Shown here: one piece after another, positions 1 through 8,684 of the stretch | Layout of the letters: every line of letters starts with the position of its first letter | Position numbering within the stretch: position 1 is the first letter of the stretch | Source: Oscillospiraceae bacterium | GTDB lineage: Bacteria > Bacillota > Clostridia > Oscillospirales > Oscillospiraceae | Length of the DNA stretch: 64,000 nucleotides | Direction: 5' to 3' | NCBI GenBank assembly: GCA_022800755.1 | Contig: JAAWQX010000003.1 | Coordinates: forward strand, 62,001 to 126,000 | Notes under the pieces: generated by a model | What the model was told of the DNA's origin: nothing | What the model saw: only the letters and a program-made list of their open reading frames with translations | Databases searched by the model: none | Made by a program: the position numbers and the translations under genes

Positions 1-64
1 GCGGCAACTTCGCTTTTTTCCTACAAGCCTCTAACCGTTCCACAAAATCTTTCAAAAATTTCAC
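1..64 (-). CDS. Partial small ORF at left edge, unknown
   Basis: A reading frame on the minus strand opens at a GTG at 64-62 and runs off the left edge. It reads VKFLKDFVERLEACRKKAKL, a charged helical segment. It is in the same frame as the upstream XRE gene and is separated from that gene's TAG stop (91-89) by only eight sense codons. It could be a separate small gene, or the former C-terminus of the XRE protein cut off by the TAG. No function can be assigned. The ribosome site (AAGAAAG) is weak, so independent translation is uncertain. Confidence 0.35.
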   Translation of the reverse strand, partial: MKFLKDFVERLEACRKKAKLP

Positions 65-88
65 TTCTTTCTTGTGCGCTTCGGCAAA

Positions 89-310
89 CTATTCCCCGGT
101 TTCCGCTTCATCCACCAATCCACCCAAGTAATCCAGCGAAACATGGAACAATTTCGCCATCTTCACAGCGTCCTCAAAACTCACGCCCTTGCCGCTCTGC
201 TCATAGCGCCGATACGTAGAATATCCAATATCAAGCATTTTCGCCGTTTCTTCCTGCCGCAAATGCATGGCTTTTCGGCATTCTTTCAACCGTTTCCCTA
301 AATTTTCCAA
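89..310 (-). CDS. XRE-family helix-turn-helix regulator
   Basis: This 73-residue protein is a single Cro/C1-type helix-turn-helix domain and very likely a DNA-binding repressor. Residues 5-25 (KRLKECRKAMHLRQEETAKM) form the first helices, GYSTYRRYE is the recognition region, and the end (FHVSLDYLGGL) is the usual last helix of XRE domains. It has no effector domain. It is divergent from the small gene at 399. The shared 90-bp gap holds a promoter and inverted repeats, which suggests local autoregulation. The TAG stop is followed in frame by more coding-like sequence (see the left-edge ORF), so the protein may once have been longer. The fold is clear; the target is inferred. Confidence 0.85.
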   Translation of the reverse strand: MENLGKRLKECRKAMHLRQEETAKMLDIGYSTYRRYEQSGKGVSFEDAVKMAKLFHVSLDYLGGLVDEAETGE

Positions 311-327
311 AAAATTGCACTCCCCTC

Positions 328-356
328 TTGACCGCTCAATAAAAAGCGTTTATAAC
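328..356 (+). promoter_or_regulatory. Sigma-A promoter for the small gene at 399
   Basis: TTGACC (328-333) and TATAAC (351-356) are separated by exactly 17 bases. The spacer contains GCTCAATAAAAAGCG, and just downstream is the inverted repeat GCTC-taaaat-GAGC (366-379), a likely operator for the divergent XRE protein. The stretch GTTTATA plus AGCTCTAAAA recurs in the operator of the XRE gene at 51189. Confidence 0.6.
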
Positions 357-398
357 AAAGAAAAGCTCTAAAATGAGCGAAAGAAAGGATTGATTCAC

Positions 399-680
399 AT
401 GAACACCCCATTAGAAGCCCTATACGTCCACGCCTGCGAGCGCCGCGACCTGGCCCGCTGGCTGTCCGACCCGGACGCCATCACCGACTACCACCAAACC
501 GCCGCCCGCGCCGACAAGCAAAGCGCCCAACTGACAGAGCGCCTGCCCCCGCAAGACGCTTCCCTGCTGGAAAAGCTGTTAAACAACCTCCAGGACGTTC
601 ATAGCCTGGAATTGGAGATGTACTTTTATCAAGGCGTCGCCATCGGCCTGCAATTAGGCTCGCTCACGCAGTTCGTGTGA
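399..680 (+). CDS. Small helical protein, DUF6809-like
   Basis: This is a 93-residue, predicted all-helical acidic protein without a signal peptide. The start is the ATG at 399, nine bases after AAAGGA; an in-frame TTG at 390 overlaps the ribosome site and is less likely. The C-terminal stretch LEMYFYQGVAIGLQLGSL resembles the F-x-x-GF-x-LGA ending of DUF6809 proteins, small accessory proteins of Firmicutes with no known function. That assignment is from memory of the family and is tentative. It is divergent from an XRE regulator, an arrangement seen three times in this window. It ends six bases before the convergent methyltransferase gene. Confidence 0.7.
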   Translation: MNTPLEALYVHACERRDLARWLSDPDAITDYHQTAARADKQSAQLTERLPPQDASLLEKLLNNLQDVHSLELEMYFYQGVAIGLQLGSLTQFV

Positions 681-686
681 CCCCGC

Positions 687-1547
687 TCAAGCCTCCCACC
701 GGCATGTGGCCCCGCAGGGCAGCACCAGCCCGCTGTCTTTCACCGGCAGCCCCAGCTCCCGGCTCTCCGACCGCCCGCCGAACTTTTTGGTAAAAATACT
801 CTCGCACAAATACGTCAGCACCGACGGCGACAGCCCCGTGGTGTACGAATTGATGATGACAAACGCCGGGGCATCGCTCAAAACCTGGCTGCAAAGCTCC
901 ACGAAGCCCCAGAGGTTTTCCTCCAGCTTCCAGACCTCGCCCCCCGGCCCGCGCCCATAGCTGGGCGGGTCCATAATAATGGCGTCGTACTTGTGCCCCC
1001 GCCGGATCTCCCGGGCCACGAACTGCCCGCAGTCGTCCACGATCCAGCGCACAGGCTTGTCCAGCACGCCGGAAGACTGGGCATTTTCCTTGGCCCAGGC
1101 GACCATGCCTTTCGCCGCGTCCACATGGCACACGCTGGCCCCGGCTTTCAAACAAGCGACCGTCGCCCCGCCGGTGTACGCGAACAGGTTCAGCACGCTG
1201 ACAGGCCGCCCGGCGGCGCGGATTTTTTCCATGGCCCAATCCCAGTTGGCCGCCTGTTCGGGAAACAGCCCCGTATGCTTAAAATTCATGGGCTTGATAT
1301 TGAACGTCAGGTCCTTATACCCCACCGTCCACCGTTCCGGCAGCCGGTTTTTATTCCAGGCCCCGCCGCCGGACGTACTGCGGCTGTAAGACGCATCCCG
1401 GGTTTTCCACTTGGGATGATTCCTGGGGGTATTCCAAATGACCTGCGGGTCGGGCCGCACGAGGAAATAATCGCCCCAGCGTTCCAATTTTTCGCCCCCG
1501 GAGCAGTCCAGCACCTCAAAATCCCGCCAATCGCTCGCGATCCACAT
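687..1547 (-). CDS. Class I SAM-dependent methyltransferase (RlmI/RlmK-like)
   Basis: The 286-residue protein is a Rossmann-fold methyltransferase of the rRNA large-subunit cytosine/guanine methyltransferase type. The SAM-binding motif I is NLFAYTGGAT (about residues 118-127), an acidic residue ends strand 2 (CHVDAAKGMVAWAKEN), and motif IV is MDPPSYGRG. DPPSYG is typical of RlmI/RlmK/L enzymes that modify 23S rRNA. It lacks the N-terminal PUA domain of RlmI; residues 1-100 instead resemble the short N-terminus of stand-alone Firmicutes members. The substrate is therefore unproven. It is monocistronic, convergent with the small gene at 399 and divergent from the CPBP gene at 1698. Confidence 0.85.
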   Translation of the reverse strand: MWIASDWRDFEVLDCSGGEKLERWGDYFLVRPDPQVIWNTPRNHPKWKTRDASYSRSTSGGGAWNKNRLPERWTVGYKDLTFNIKPMNFKHTGLFPEQAANWDWAMEKIRAAGRPVSVLNLFAYTGGATVACLKAGASVCHVDAAKGMVAWAKENAQSSGVLDKPVRWIVDDCGQFVAREIRRGHKYDAIIMDPPSYGRGPGGEVWKLEENLWGFVELCSQVLSDAPAFVIINSYTTGLSPSVLTYLCESIFTKKFGGRSESRELGLPVKDSGLVLPCGATCRWEA

Positions 1548-1633
1548 AACGACAACCTCTTCAAAGTATAGTCAGACAGGGTATTATAGCATGAACCCCC
1601 GTAAAAAGGAAGTCCCTTTTACGGAAAAACACC

Positions 1634-1662
1634 TTGATAAAGCGTCGATTTCGCGCTATAAT
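1634..1662 (+). promoter_or_regulatory. Sigma-A promoter for the CPBP protease at 1698
   Basis: TTGATA (1634-1639) and TATAAT (1657-1662) are 17 bases apart, ending 35 bases before the ATG. Confidence 0.7.
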
Positions 1663-1697
1663 CACTCCATTCAACCGAAACTCACGCGAGGTGCAGT

Positions 1698-2540
1698 ATG
1701 GAAACCCCCACAAACCGAAAATCAAACCACTTATGCATCGCCATATTCGCGGTTTGCCTGCTTGCAAGGTGCATAGAATATTTCCTGATCCAAACCGACA
1801 AAACAGCCGTCGGAGAAAACGTACTCCACAAAGCGGCCGGCATCATCATATTGGCAGTAGCACTGAAACAAACAAACCTCACATGGAGCGGCATCGGCTT
1901 CCAACGAAACGGCTTCGCAGTAAACATATTAAAAGGTCTCCTCCTGGGCAGCGTTTGCTTTGCCCTCTCATACGGACTGGAATTGGCGGTCCTCTCCCTC
2001 CAAGGCCACCCCGCGCATTTAGAACTATACATCAGCAGCTTTTCCCTGACCGGCTCGCAGATCAAACATACTGAACTCATGTTCTTTTCCCTCTGCATCC
2101 TGTTCAACATCATCAACGTATGGATGGAAGAGGGCATTTTCCGCGGCCTGTTTATCAAGCTTCTCTCCGAAACAAGCCCTTTTATGAAAGCGAATTGCAT
2201 CGCCGCGTTTTTATTCGGCGTCTGGCACATCGTCATGCCGCTGAGAAGCTATCTCAACGACGAACTGTCATTCGCGGCGATGATCCTGATGAGCGTTGGT
2301 TACATCATCCTCGCCGGCATCATGGGCGTCAAGTGGGGCCTTCTTTACCACATGACGGGAACTGTATGGGTCGGCCTCGGTGACCATCTGTTCAACAACA
2401 CCATTGCCACGAATATGCTCCATGTCATTTCCCCAACCGGCGCGGACGAACTGCAGATCGTCCGGATCATGGCGGCCCAACTGATCTCCTTTCTTTTCGT
2501 CTCGATCCTCTACAAGCGTGCGCAAAAATCAGTCAAATAA
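1698..2540 (+). CDS. CPBP-family intramembrane metalloprotease
   Basis: This 280-residue polytopic membrane protein belongs to the CPBP (CAAX protease / bacteriocin-processing, Rce1-like) family. The diagnostic motifs are present: EEGIFRGLF (the EExxxR motif, about residue 142), FGVWHIVMPL (motif 2 His) and a third motif around HLFNNTIATN. Catalysis is expected in the membrane by a Glu/His metal site. The family includes prenyl-protein processing, bacteriocin self-immunity and signalling proteases; nothing nearby picks one. The ATG at 1698 follows a GAGGTG site. It is one of three CPBP proteins in the window and ends at a bidirectional terminator shared with mnmG. Confidence 0.88.
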   Translation: METPTNRKSNHLCIAIFAVCLLARCIEYFLIQTDKTAVGENVLHKAAGIIILAVALKQTNLTWSGIGFQRNGFAVNILKGLLLGSVCFALSYGLELAVLSLQGHPAHLELYISSFSLTGSQIKHTELMFFSLCILFNIINVWMEEGIFRGLFIKLLSETSPFMKANCIAAFLFGVWHIVMPLRSYLNDELSFAAMILMSVGYIILAGIMGVKWGLLYHMTGTVWVGLGDHLFNNTIATNMLHVISPTGADELQIVRIMAAQLISFLFVSILYKRAQKSVK

Positions 2541-2549
2541 ATTCAAGTC

Positions 2550-2581
2550 AAAAAGCGGACGGTCGACCCGTCCGCTTTTTT
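2550..2581. terminator. Bidirectional terminator between CPBP gene and mnmG
   Basis: A 13-bp perfect stem, AAAAAGCGGACGG with CCGTCCGCTTTTT, encloses a five-base loop. It has an A-tract on one side and a T-tract on the other, so it can end both convergent genes. Confidence 0.85.
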
Positions 2582-4445
2582 ATCGCTCCACGTAGATCAT
2601 CAGCGCGGCGATATCCGCCGGCGACACACCGGAGATCCGGCTCGCCTGCCCGAAATTCTCCGGCCGGATACGGTCCAGCTTCTGCCGCGCCTCCAGCCGC
2701 AGCCCGGACACGGCGTGATAATCGATATCTGCCGGCAGTTTTTTCTCCTCCATCCGGGCAAATTCCTCCACCTGCTTGAGCTGCCGCTTGATGTACCCCT
2801 CATATTGCAGCGCGATACTCACTTCCTGCACCACCGCCCGGGGCAAAGCGGGCCGCTCGGGGTCAAACTCCGCCAGCGCCTCATACGTCACCTGTGGCCG
2901 CCGAATGAGGTCCGCCAGCGACACCCCCGACTTCACCGGCGAGGTCCCTAACCCCGCCAACACCGTCGCCAGCCGCTCAGACGGCGCGATATGGGTCCGC
3001 TCCAGCCGGGCGATCTCCCGGTCCACCGCGGCATACTTTTCCTCCACCGCCCGCAGCCGTTCGGCGCTCACCAGTCCAATGTCAAACCCGATTTTGCACA
3101 ATCTTTGGTCCGCGTTGTCCTGCCTATGGAGCAGCCGGTACTCCGACCGGGACGTCATCATGCGGTACGGCTCATTGGTCCCCTTCGTCACCAGGTCGTC
3201 AATGAGCGTCCCGATATACCCATCGCTGCGCCGCAAGATCAGCGGTTCCCGGCCCAAAATCTTCAGCGCCGCGTTCACCCCGGCCACAAAGCCCTGCACC
3301 GCGGCCTCCTCATACCCGGACGACCCGTTAAACTGCCCCGCGCCGTACAGCCCGGAAATTTTCTTCGTCTCCAGCGTCGCCAGCAGCTCAGTGGGGTCCA
3401 CGCAGTCGTACTCAATGGCATAGGCGCACCGGGTCATTTCCGCCCGCCGCAGCCCGGGAATGGTGTGGAGCATTTCCACCTGCACTTCCTCCGGCAGCGA
3501 CGAGGAGAACCCCTGAATATACAGTTCCCGGGTATTCGATCCCATTGGCTCGACAAACAACTGATGCCGCTGTTTATCCGGGAACGTCATAATTTTCGTC
3601 TCGATCGACGGACAATACCGCGGCCCCACGCCCTCGATGATCCCGGCGTAAATAGGACTGCGGTCCAGATTCGCCCGAATAATGGCGTGGGTCTCCTCGT
3701 TGGTATAGGTCAAATAGCACACCGCGGAATTTTCCGGCGGCGTGACAGTCTCAAAGGAAAACGGCTCGATCTCCGCGTCCCCAGGCTGCAATTCCATCTC
3801 GTCAAAATCCACGGTCAGCGCGTTGACCCGGGGCGGCGTGCCGGTCTTGAACCGCCGCATAGACAGCCCCAATTCCGCGCAGCGCTCCGCCAGCGGCCCG
3901 GCGGCGGCTAGACCGTCCGGCCCGGAATCCCGGAGCACCTCGCCCACGATGGTCCGCCCCCGCAGATACGTCCCGGTGGCAATAATGACCGCCTTGCACC
4001 CGTAAACCGCCCCGGTATGGGTCACAACACCCCGAACTTGCCCATCCTCCACGAGGATATCCACCACCTCGGCCTGCTTCACCCGCAGATTCTCCTGGGA
4101 CTCCAGCGTGAACTTCATGACCTCCTGATACCGCCGCCGGTCGGCCTGGGCGCGCAAAGAATGCACCGCCGGCCCCTTGCCCAGATTGAGCATCCTGTAT
4201 TGGATACACGCCCGGTCCGCGGCCCGCGCCATTTCCCCGCCGAGGGCGTCCAGTTCCCGCACGAGATGCCCCTTGCCGGTCCCCCCGATGGCGGGATTGC
4301 AGGGCATATTGCCCACCGCGTCGAGATTGATGGTAAAGCACACCGTATCCAGCCCCAGCCTAGCCCCGGCCAGCGCCGCCTCGATCCCGGCGTGCCCCGC
4401 GCCGACCACCGCGATGTCGCATTTCCCCGCGTCATATCGTTTCAT
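2580..4445 (-). CDS. mnmG: tRNA uridine-34 carboxymethylaminomethyl-modifying enzyme MnmG
   Basis: This 621-residue FAD protein is MnmG (GidA), which with MnmE installs the carboxymethylaminomethyl group on U34 of tRNAs reading split codon boxes. The N-terminal dinucleotide fold is [12 protein letters not shown] (about residues 14-25). The family signature [17 protein letters not shown] follows, then [18 protein letters not shown] and the conserved tail [15 protein letters not shown]. Length matches the family. mnmE is not adjacent. The ATG follows GAGGTGG. A weak promoter (TTGCTT, 17 bases, TAAAAT) lies upstream at about 4470-4500. The stop lies inside the shared terminator. Confidence 0.97.
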   Translation of the reverse strand: MKRYDAGKCDIAVVGAGHAGIEAALAGARLGLDTVCFTINLDAVGNMPCNPAIGGTGKGHLVRELDALGGEMARAADRACIQYRMLNLGKGPAVHSLRAQADRRRYQEVMKFTLESQENLRVKQAEVVDILVEDGQVRGVVTHTGAVYGCKAVIIATGTYLRGRTIVGEVLRDSGPDGLAAAGPLAERCAELGLSMRRFKTGTPPRVNALTVDFDEMELQPGDAEIEPFSFETVTPPENSAVCYLTYTNEETHAIIRANLDRSPIYAGIIEGVGPRYCPSIETKIMTFPDKQRHQLFVEPMGSNTRELYIQGFSSSLPEEVQVEMLHTIPGLRRAEMTRCAYAIEYDCVDPTELLATLETKKISGLYGAGQFNGSSGYEEAAVQGFVAGVNAALKILGREPLILRRSDGYIGTLIDDLVTKGTNEPYRMMTSRSEYRLLHRQDNADQRLCKIGFDIGLVSAERLRAVEEKYAAVDREIARLERTHIAPSERLATVLAGLGTSPVKSGVSLADLIRRPQVTYEALAEFDPERPALPRAVVQEVSIALQYEGYIKRQLKQVEEFARMEEKKLPADIDYHAVSGLRLEARQKLDRIRPENFGQASRISGVSPADIAALMIYVER

Positions 4446-4542
4446 GGCATACCACCTCGAACTTTCGTTAACGCTTTATTTTACAATGCCAACGAAAAAA
4501 AAGCAATGGGCGCGTACAAAAGTCACTGTTCCTTTCTCTCCG

Positions 4543-5295
4543 TCAAAATGACTGACCTGTCTGCCTGTTTTTTCCGAACAGTGCGCAAGCACCGATCAAA
4601 ATGGCCAAAACAGGTATATTGTACTGTATCGGTGCCAAATAGCAGGCATTAAAAGTTGCGTGTAAAACAGAAGTCAGCAGTACATTTCTGCACCGATCAT
4701 ACGTCTCCCCCAAAACAATAGAAATCAGCAATGTCCATACGCACAGAAACCCGATCTGCTCCATACCCAATGAATTTCTGATCACCCACATAGGCATATG
4801 CCACATAGCCCAAATGACACCAACAAACAGGATCCTGTGTATTTTTTTCTTGAAAGGAAGCCGTTCGAGAAGAAACCCCCGCCAGGCCAGTTCCTCCAAA
4901 AACGCTGTCATAAGCAGATATACGCAGCTCATGAAAAACGCAGTGAATGACACATACGCATTTTGATATACGCTGACTCCGGCTATGTACGAATAGCAAT
5001 GATTCGCCGCGATCCCCACAATCAAGACTGCGATCCAATTCAAAATATGCCTGATTGTTATTTTCCCGGAAAACATCCGCGCGAAGCACTCCTGAAAGCT
5101 GTGCTCATAAATTGACAGGGCAATCGTAGTCATGGCGGGAATACAGACAAAAAGGTATTTCAAGAGTAAAAATTCATGGGGAAAGATCACCCCATGCCGA
5201 TCCAACAATGTAGGAACGTAGCATATAAATGACAAAACGTATACCGCTAAAATCCAAAATAGTATTTTTAATTTATTCTGATATGTTGACGTCAA
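4543..5295 (-). CDS. CPBP-family intramembrane metalloprotease
   Basis: The 250-residue protein has about seven to eight membrane segments and the three CPBP motifs: EELAWRGFL (about residues 134-142), WAMWHMPMW and HATFNACY. This set is typical of the family's Glu/His intramembrane proteases. Translation most likely starts at the TTG at 5295, which sits about six bases after AAAGGAG; there is no suitably placed ATG. The gene and its flanks are visibly more AT-rich than neighbouring mnmG, which suggests transfer. The role (peptide maturation, immunity or other) cannot be read from context. Confidence 0.87.
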   Translation of the reverse strand: MTSTYQNKLKILFWILAVYVLSFICYVPTLLDRHGVIFPHEFLLLKYLFVCIPAMTTIALSIYEHSFQECFARMFSGKITIRHILNWIAVLIVGIAANHCYSYIAGVSVYQNAYVSFTAFFMSCVYLLMTAFLEELAWRGFLLERLPFKKKIHRILFVGVIWAMWHMPMWVIRNSLGMEQIGFLCVWTLLISIVLGETYDRCRNVLLTSVLHATFNACYLAPIQYNIPVLAILIGACALFGKNRQTGQSF

Positions 5296-5348
5296 AGTTA
5301 CTCCTTTCCGTCATAAAAACCGCGCAAGAATCAAAGCCTACCATTTTA

Positions 5349-5377
5349 ATTATACCGCGGCCGGCGTTTCCCTTCAA
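5349..5377 (-). promoter_or_regulatory. Sigma-A promoter for the CPBP gene at 5295
   Basis: On the minus strand TTGAAG (5377-5372) and TATAAT (5354-5349) are separated by 17 bases. The rest of the 5296-5432 gap holds a GGGAGC...GCTCCC hairpin (about 5410-5427) after the TraX-like gene. Confidence 0.7.
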
Positions 5378-5432
5378 GCTGTGATCCGTAAAATAGCCAT
5401 GGGAGCATACAAAAAGTACGCTCCCACAAATC

Positions 5433-6152
5433 TCAAAACACAAAATTCCCCAAATAAAACAGCACCAGCGTATGCGCCGGATAAAACACATAGAAGAAAT
5501 ACTTCCACCCCGGCCCTTTTTCGCCGTTAAATTTCAGCATCACCGGCAGGGCAAAGATCATGAGCCATTGGATCGGGAACCCGCCGTCGCCCCAAAGCCA
5601 CTCGCCGCTGAACTGGTAAATGCAAAACAGCACATACACCGGCACGAAAAGGTCCATTTTCTCTTTCAGAAAATACATCGCCACGCCCAGCGCCACAAAC
5701 TCAAACCCATACTCATTGAGCGCCAGATTGGGAACGATGCCGGTATGTAAGTCGCCGTTCATGTATCGTCCCAGCGGCACGACAAAATATACCACCTGCA
5801 CCGCAAAAATGCCCCCCAGCGCCATCCATCCCTTTTTCCGGTCAGCCTGAAACAGCTCAACGGTACTGATGCAAACGCCCACGAGAAACATAGACAAAAA
5901 GATATTGTGGTTCCCGTACCCGCCCTGCGTCGGCCAATAGGTATCCACCGTCCAACTCAGCGCGGTCATCGCCAAGCTGAGCAAATACAGCCGCAGCAAA
6001 TACACCTTCCGGTTCCGTGTATAGTGGTAGCCCCAAACCATGCAAAACAAAAACAGCGGATAACTCAGCCGCCCGACGCACCGCAGCAAGATCGAAGTCC
6101 CCGGAAAATACAGCCCCACATGGTCAACGACCATCAGCGCCACCGCCAGCAT
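5433..6152 (-). CDS. TraX-like polytopic membrane protein
   Basis: This protein belongs to the TraX family, membrane proteins named after the F-plasmid pilin acetylase and common as chromosomal genes in Clostridia. The opening KMLAVALMVVDHVGLYF matches the family's conserved first helix, and about eight membrane segments follow. The ATG at 6152 is 32 bases from any ribosome site. A clear GGGAGG (6190-6185) instead points to a start at the ATA codon at 6176, adding the eight residues IHNTFSIK, which match the normal TraX N-terminus. It is the last gene of the operon with the sensor kinase and response regulator. An acyltransferase role on a surface component is possible but unproven. Confidence 0.8.
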   Translation of the reverse strand: MLAVALMVVDHVGLYFPGTSILLRCVGRLSYPLFLFCMVWGYHYTRNRKVYLLRLYLLSLAMTALSWTVDTYWPTQGGYGNHNIFLSMFLVGVCISTVELFQADRKKGWMALGGIFAVQVVYFVVPLGRYMNGDLHTGIVPNLALNEYGFEFVALGVAMYFLKEKMDLFVPVYVLFCIYQFSGEWLWGDGGFPIQWLMIFALPVMLKFNGEKGPGWKYFFYVFYPAHTLVLFYLGNFVF

Positions 6153-6193
6153 TTTGATTGAAAATGTATTATGTATTATAGAGACCTCCCGTC

Positions 6194-6550
6194 CTATCTA
6201 TATATTTTCGCTTTCAAACTACCCACAAATCCGTCGTACTCCACCCGCAGGCAGTAGGTCCCGGCATCTCCCGGTGTCAGAAACATCTCCAACCGCTTTG
6301 CTTTTCCGATGTCCTCCACCAGCATACCGTCCACGCTGTAGACCGCCGCGTGATAATCCCCGTCCCGCACCGCGGAAGTCAGGGACAGCCGCACCGTGTC
6401 ACCGCGCTCCAAACTGAAAGAAACTTCAGATATCCCTGTCTCCGGGGTCCAGAACTGCCGGTCCATGGAGGCCAGCGGCGTGCGCCGGGCAAACAGCCAC
6501 ACACCCAAAAGCAGCAGCGCAAACAGGACAACGGCGATGTACTTTTTCAT
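6194..6550 (-). CDS. Small membrane-anchored exported protein, unknown
   Basis: This 118-residue protein has an N-terminal membrane anchor or signal (KKYIAVVLFALLLLGVWLFA) followed by about 95 residues of alternating hydrophobic and polar sequence that look like an exported beta-sandwich. The start is the ATG at 6550, nine bases after GGAGG; an upstream in-frame ATG at 6604 lies inside the kinase gene and has no ribosome site. It begins four bases after the kinase stop and ends just before the ribosome site of the TraX-like gene. It is therefore probably co-transcribed, and might be a partner or target of the sensor. I do not recognise the family. Confidence 0.7.
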   Translation of the reverse strand: MKKYIAVVLFALLLLGVWLFARRTPLASMDRQFWTPETGISEVSFSLERGDTVRLSLTSAVRDGDYHAAVYSVDGMLVEDIGKAKRLEMFLTPGDAGTYCLRVEYDGFVGSLKAKIYR

Positions 6551-6554
6551 TCGC

Positions 6555-8684
6555 TCACCCCTCCGCCGCCGGCAAAAACACCTCCGCCTTAAACAAATCG
6601 CCATCCACGGTCAGCTCCAGCCTACCGCCCATGAGCGCCGCCAGACTCTGCGCGATCGACAGCCCCAGCCCGCTGCCCTCCGTATTCCGGGAACTATCCC
6701 CCCGCACGAACCGCTCCATCAGCTCATCGGCGCTGATATTCAGCTTATCCCGGGAGATATTCTTCACATCGATCACGACCATATCGCCCTGCCGCGCCGC
6801 GCCGATATACACCCGGGTCCCCGGCAGCGCGTACTTGCACGCATTCCCCAGCAGATTGTCCATAATACGCCATAAATACCGCCCATCGCTCCGTGCGGGC
6901 AGCGCCTCTTCCGGCACCTGCATCACCACGGTCAGCCCCGCGGTCACGAGCCGCGCGGCATACTCCGCCTGGGCCTGCTCTAAAAACTCCGCCACATTCA
7001 CAGTCTCCAGCGTCACATGGAGATTCCCCGTAGACGCCTTAGACGCCTCTACTAAATCCTCCGTCAGCTTTTTCAGCCGGGCGGACTGCCGGTCGAGCAC
7101 CTCCACATATTCGCCCGCGGTCCCGGTCAATTGCTCTTTCTTGAGCAGATCGACGTAATTGACGATACTCGTTAGGGGCGTTTTCAAATCATGGGACACA
7201 TTCGTAATGAGTTCCGTTTTCATCCGCTCAGACTTCAGCCGGTCGTCCACAGCCAGCAGCAGCCCGTCGCCGATACGGTTGAGATCCTCCCCATGCGCCT
7301 TAAAATCAAAGCGCATTTTAGACGTATCCACCCGGTAATTCAGGTCGCCGTCGGCGATATTTTTCGCCGCGGTCTGCAAGTGCTTCATCGTCACACACAG
7401 CCGGATGAGCGCCAGACACACCAGCACATTCAGCACCACATTCCAGAACCCGGTGTAATAGTACATTCCCCAAAACAGCGTCACGCACTCCAAGAAGAAC
7501 AGCACCAGTGCGAGCACAACGCCCTTCCACACCAGCGGCAGGGCCTCCACAGTCTCGCCGGACTTGCCGATCAAGCCCCGCAGCCCGCGCCCGATCCACC
7601 GGAAAAACCGTCCCACGCCGCCCCAAAGCCAGCGCCAGAAGCGCACAAGAAAATTCGGCCGTTTCTCCGCGTCCTCCGCCTTTTCCCGAACAATGACCTT
7701 ATCCACGACCGCGGTCCCGGCCTTTTTGCACCCCCGCCCGAACCAGGCGATGATGCGGTAAATGACGGAATTTTTCCACCAGCCCTTGACCTTCATCCGG
7801 GCGGACCAGCTCATCAGAATCAACGTCCCCGCCCCGGCGCAGCCCCCGGCCAGGGCCGCGACCCACGAGGCCATATCCTGATACCGCGCCACATTCAGGA
7901 AATACCGTTCCCCGTAGCGTATCACGAATTCCCTGCCCAGCACGGGCATCTGAAACAGCCCAAGCACCCCAAGCGCCACAGCGCACACCAGCACCACGTC
8001 CAGGCACAAGGTCACATCCCAGGGGATACGGTCGATGGCCCGGAGCCTGATCTCGTCGGAATCCCTCCGATGCCCCGCGGCGTACAGCAGCCAGAGAAGC
8101 CCGATAAACGCCAACACCCCGCTGACCACGGCATAAGGCACATAGTGGTCCTGCGGCAAAAGCAGCTCAAACAAAGCCTCCCGGGTATAGACATAAACAT
8201 CGTCCACCCCCGCCCGGACCGACACATAGCCGTACAGCGTATAACTCTCATCGCCCTCCGAATACCGCTGGGCATCCCAAAGCAAATATTCCTCCGCCGT
8301 GTCCGGCTTGTTAGACAGCACCACCGTCCCGTCCGCGGCCTGCAGGGAGAACCGGAAGTTTTTCACCGCCGGGTCGAAGCTGTCCTGCCATTTTTGCAAA
8401 ATACGCCCGTAATACTCCACCTGCGGGGTATCCTCATGGGCCTGCCACTCCTGATACGCCGGCCAATACCCGGTAAGCACCTGCTCCATATCGGCGCTCA
8501 TCAGATTCCCCAGCCACAGTTCCACGACCTCTTCGGGTGTCTGTTCCTCCCCGTACTCATAGCGGAAGACCTCCCAGCACATGGCCTCCAAAAACGTGTA
8601 AATGGCGCAGACCATCACCAAAATCACCACCAGCACGCCTGCCAGCAGCTTACACCAAACGCTTCCCGCAGCCCGTTTCATCAT
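6555..8684 (-). CDS. Membrane sensor histidine kinase
   Basis: This 709-residue sensor kinase is paired with the response regulator at 8681. Membrane segments lie near residues 12-34, 185-203, 225-245, 273-292, 386-405 and 412-431. The extracytoplasmic domain is about residues 35-184. After a HAMP-like linker (MKHLQTAAKNIADGDLNYRV) comes the dimerisation domain with the phospho-acceptor His498 in NVSHDLKTPLTSI, then the ATP-binding domain with the N box NLLGNACKYA and the G2 box GSGLGLSIAQ. It is longer and has more membrane segments than usual for this class, plus a basic Trp-rich cytoplasmic stretch at 340-372. Its ATG overlaps the regulator's stop. The signal is unknown. Confidence 0.93.
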   Translation of the reverse strand: MMKRAAGSVWCKLLAGVLVVILVMVCAIYTFLEAMCWEVFRYEYGEEQTPEEVVELWLGNLMSADMEQVLTGYWPAYQEWQAHEDTPQVEYYGRILQKWQDSFDPAVKNFRFSLQAADGTVVLSNKPDTAEEYLLWDAQRYSEGDESYTLYGYVSVRAGVDDVYVYTREALFELLLPQDHYVPYAVVSGVLAFIGLLWLLYAAGHRRDSDEIRLRAIDRIPWDVTLCLDVVLVCAVALGVLGLFQMPVLGREFVIRYGERYFLNVARYQDMASWVAALAGGCAGAGTLILMSWSARMKVKGWWKNSVIYRIIAWFGRGCKKAGTAVVDKVIVREKAEDAEKRPNFLVRFWRWLWGGVGRFFRWIGRGLRGLIGKSGETVEALPLVWKGVVLALVLFFLECVTLFWGMYYYTGFWNVVLNVLVCLALIRLCVTMKHLQTAAKNIADGDLNYRVDTSKMRFDFKAHGEDLNRIGDGLLLAVDDRLKSERMKTELITNVSHDLKTPLTSIVNYVDLLKKEQLTGTAGEYVEVLDRQSARLKKLTEDLVEASKASTGNLHVTLETVNVAEFLEQAQAEYAARLVTAGLTVVMQVPEEALPARSDGRYLWRIMDNLLGNACKYALPGTRVYIGAARQGDMVVIDVKNISRDKLNISADELMERFVRGDSSRNTEGSGLGLSIAQSLAALMGGRLELTVDGDLFKAEVFLPAAEG

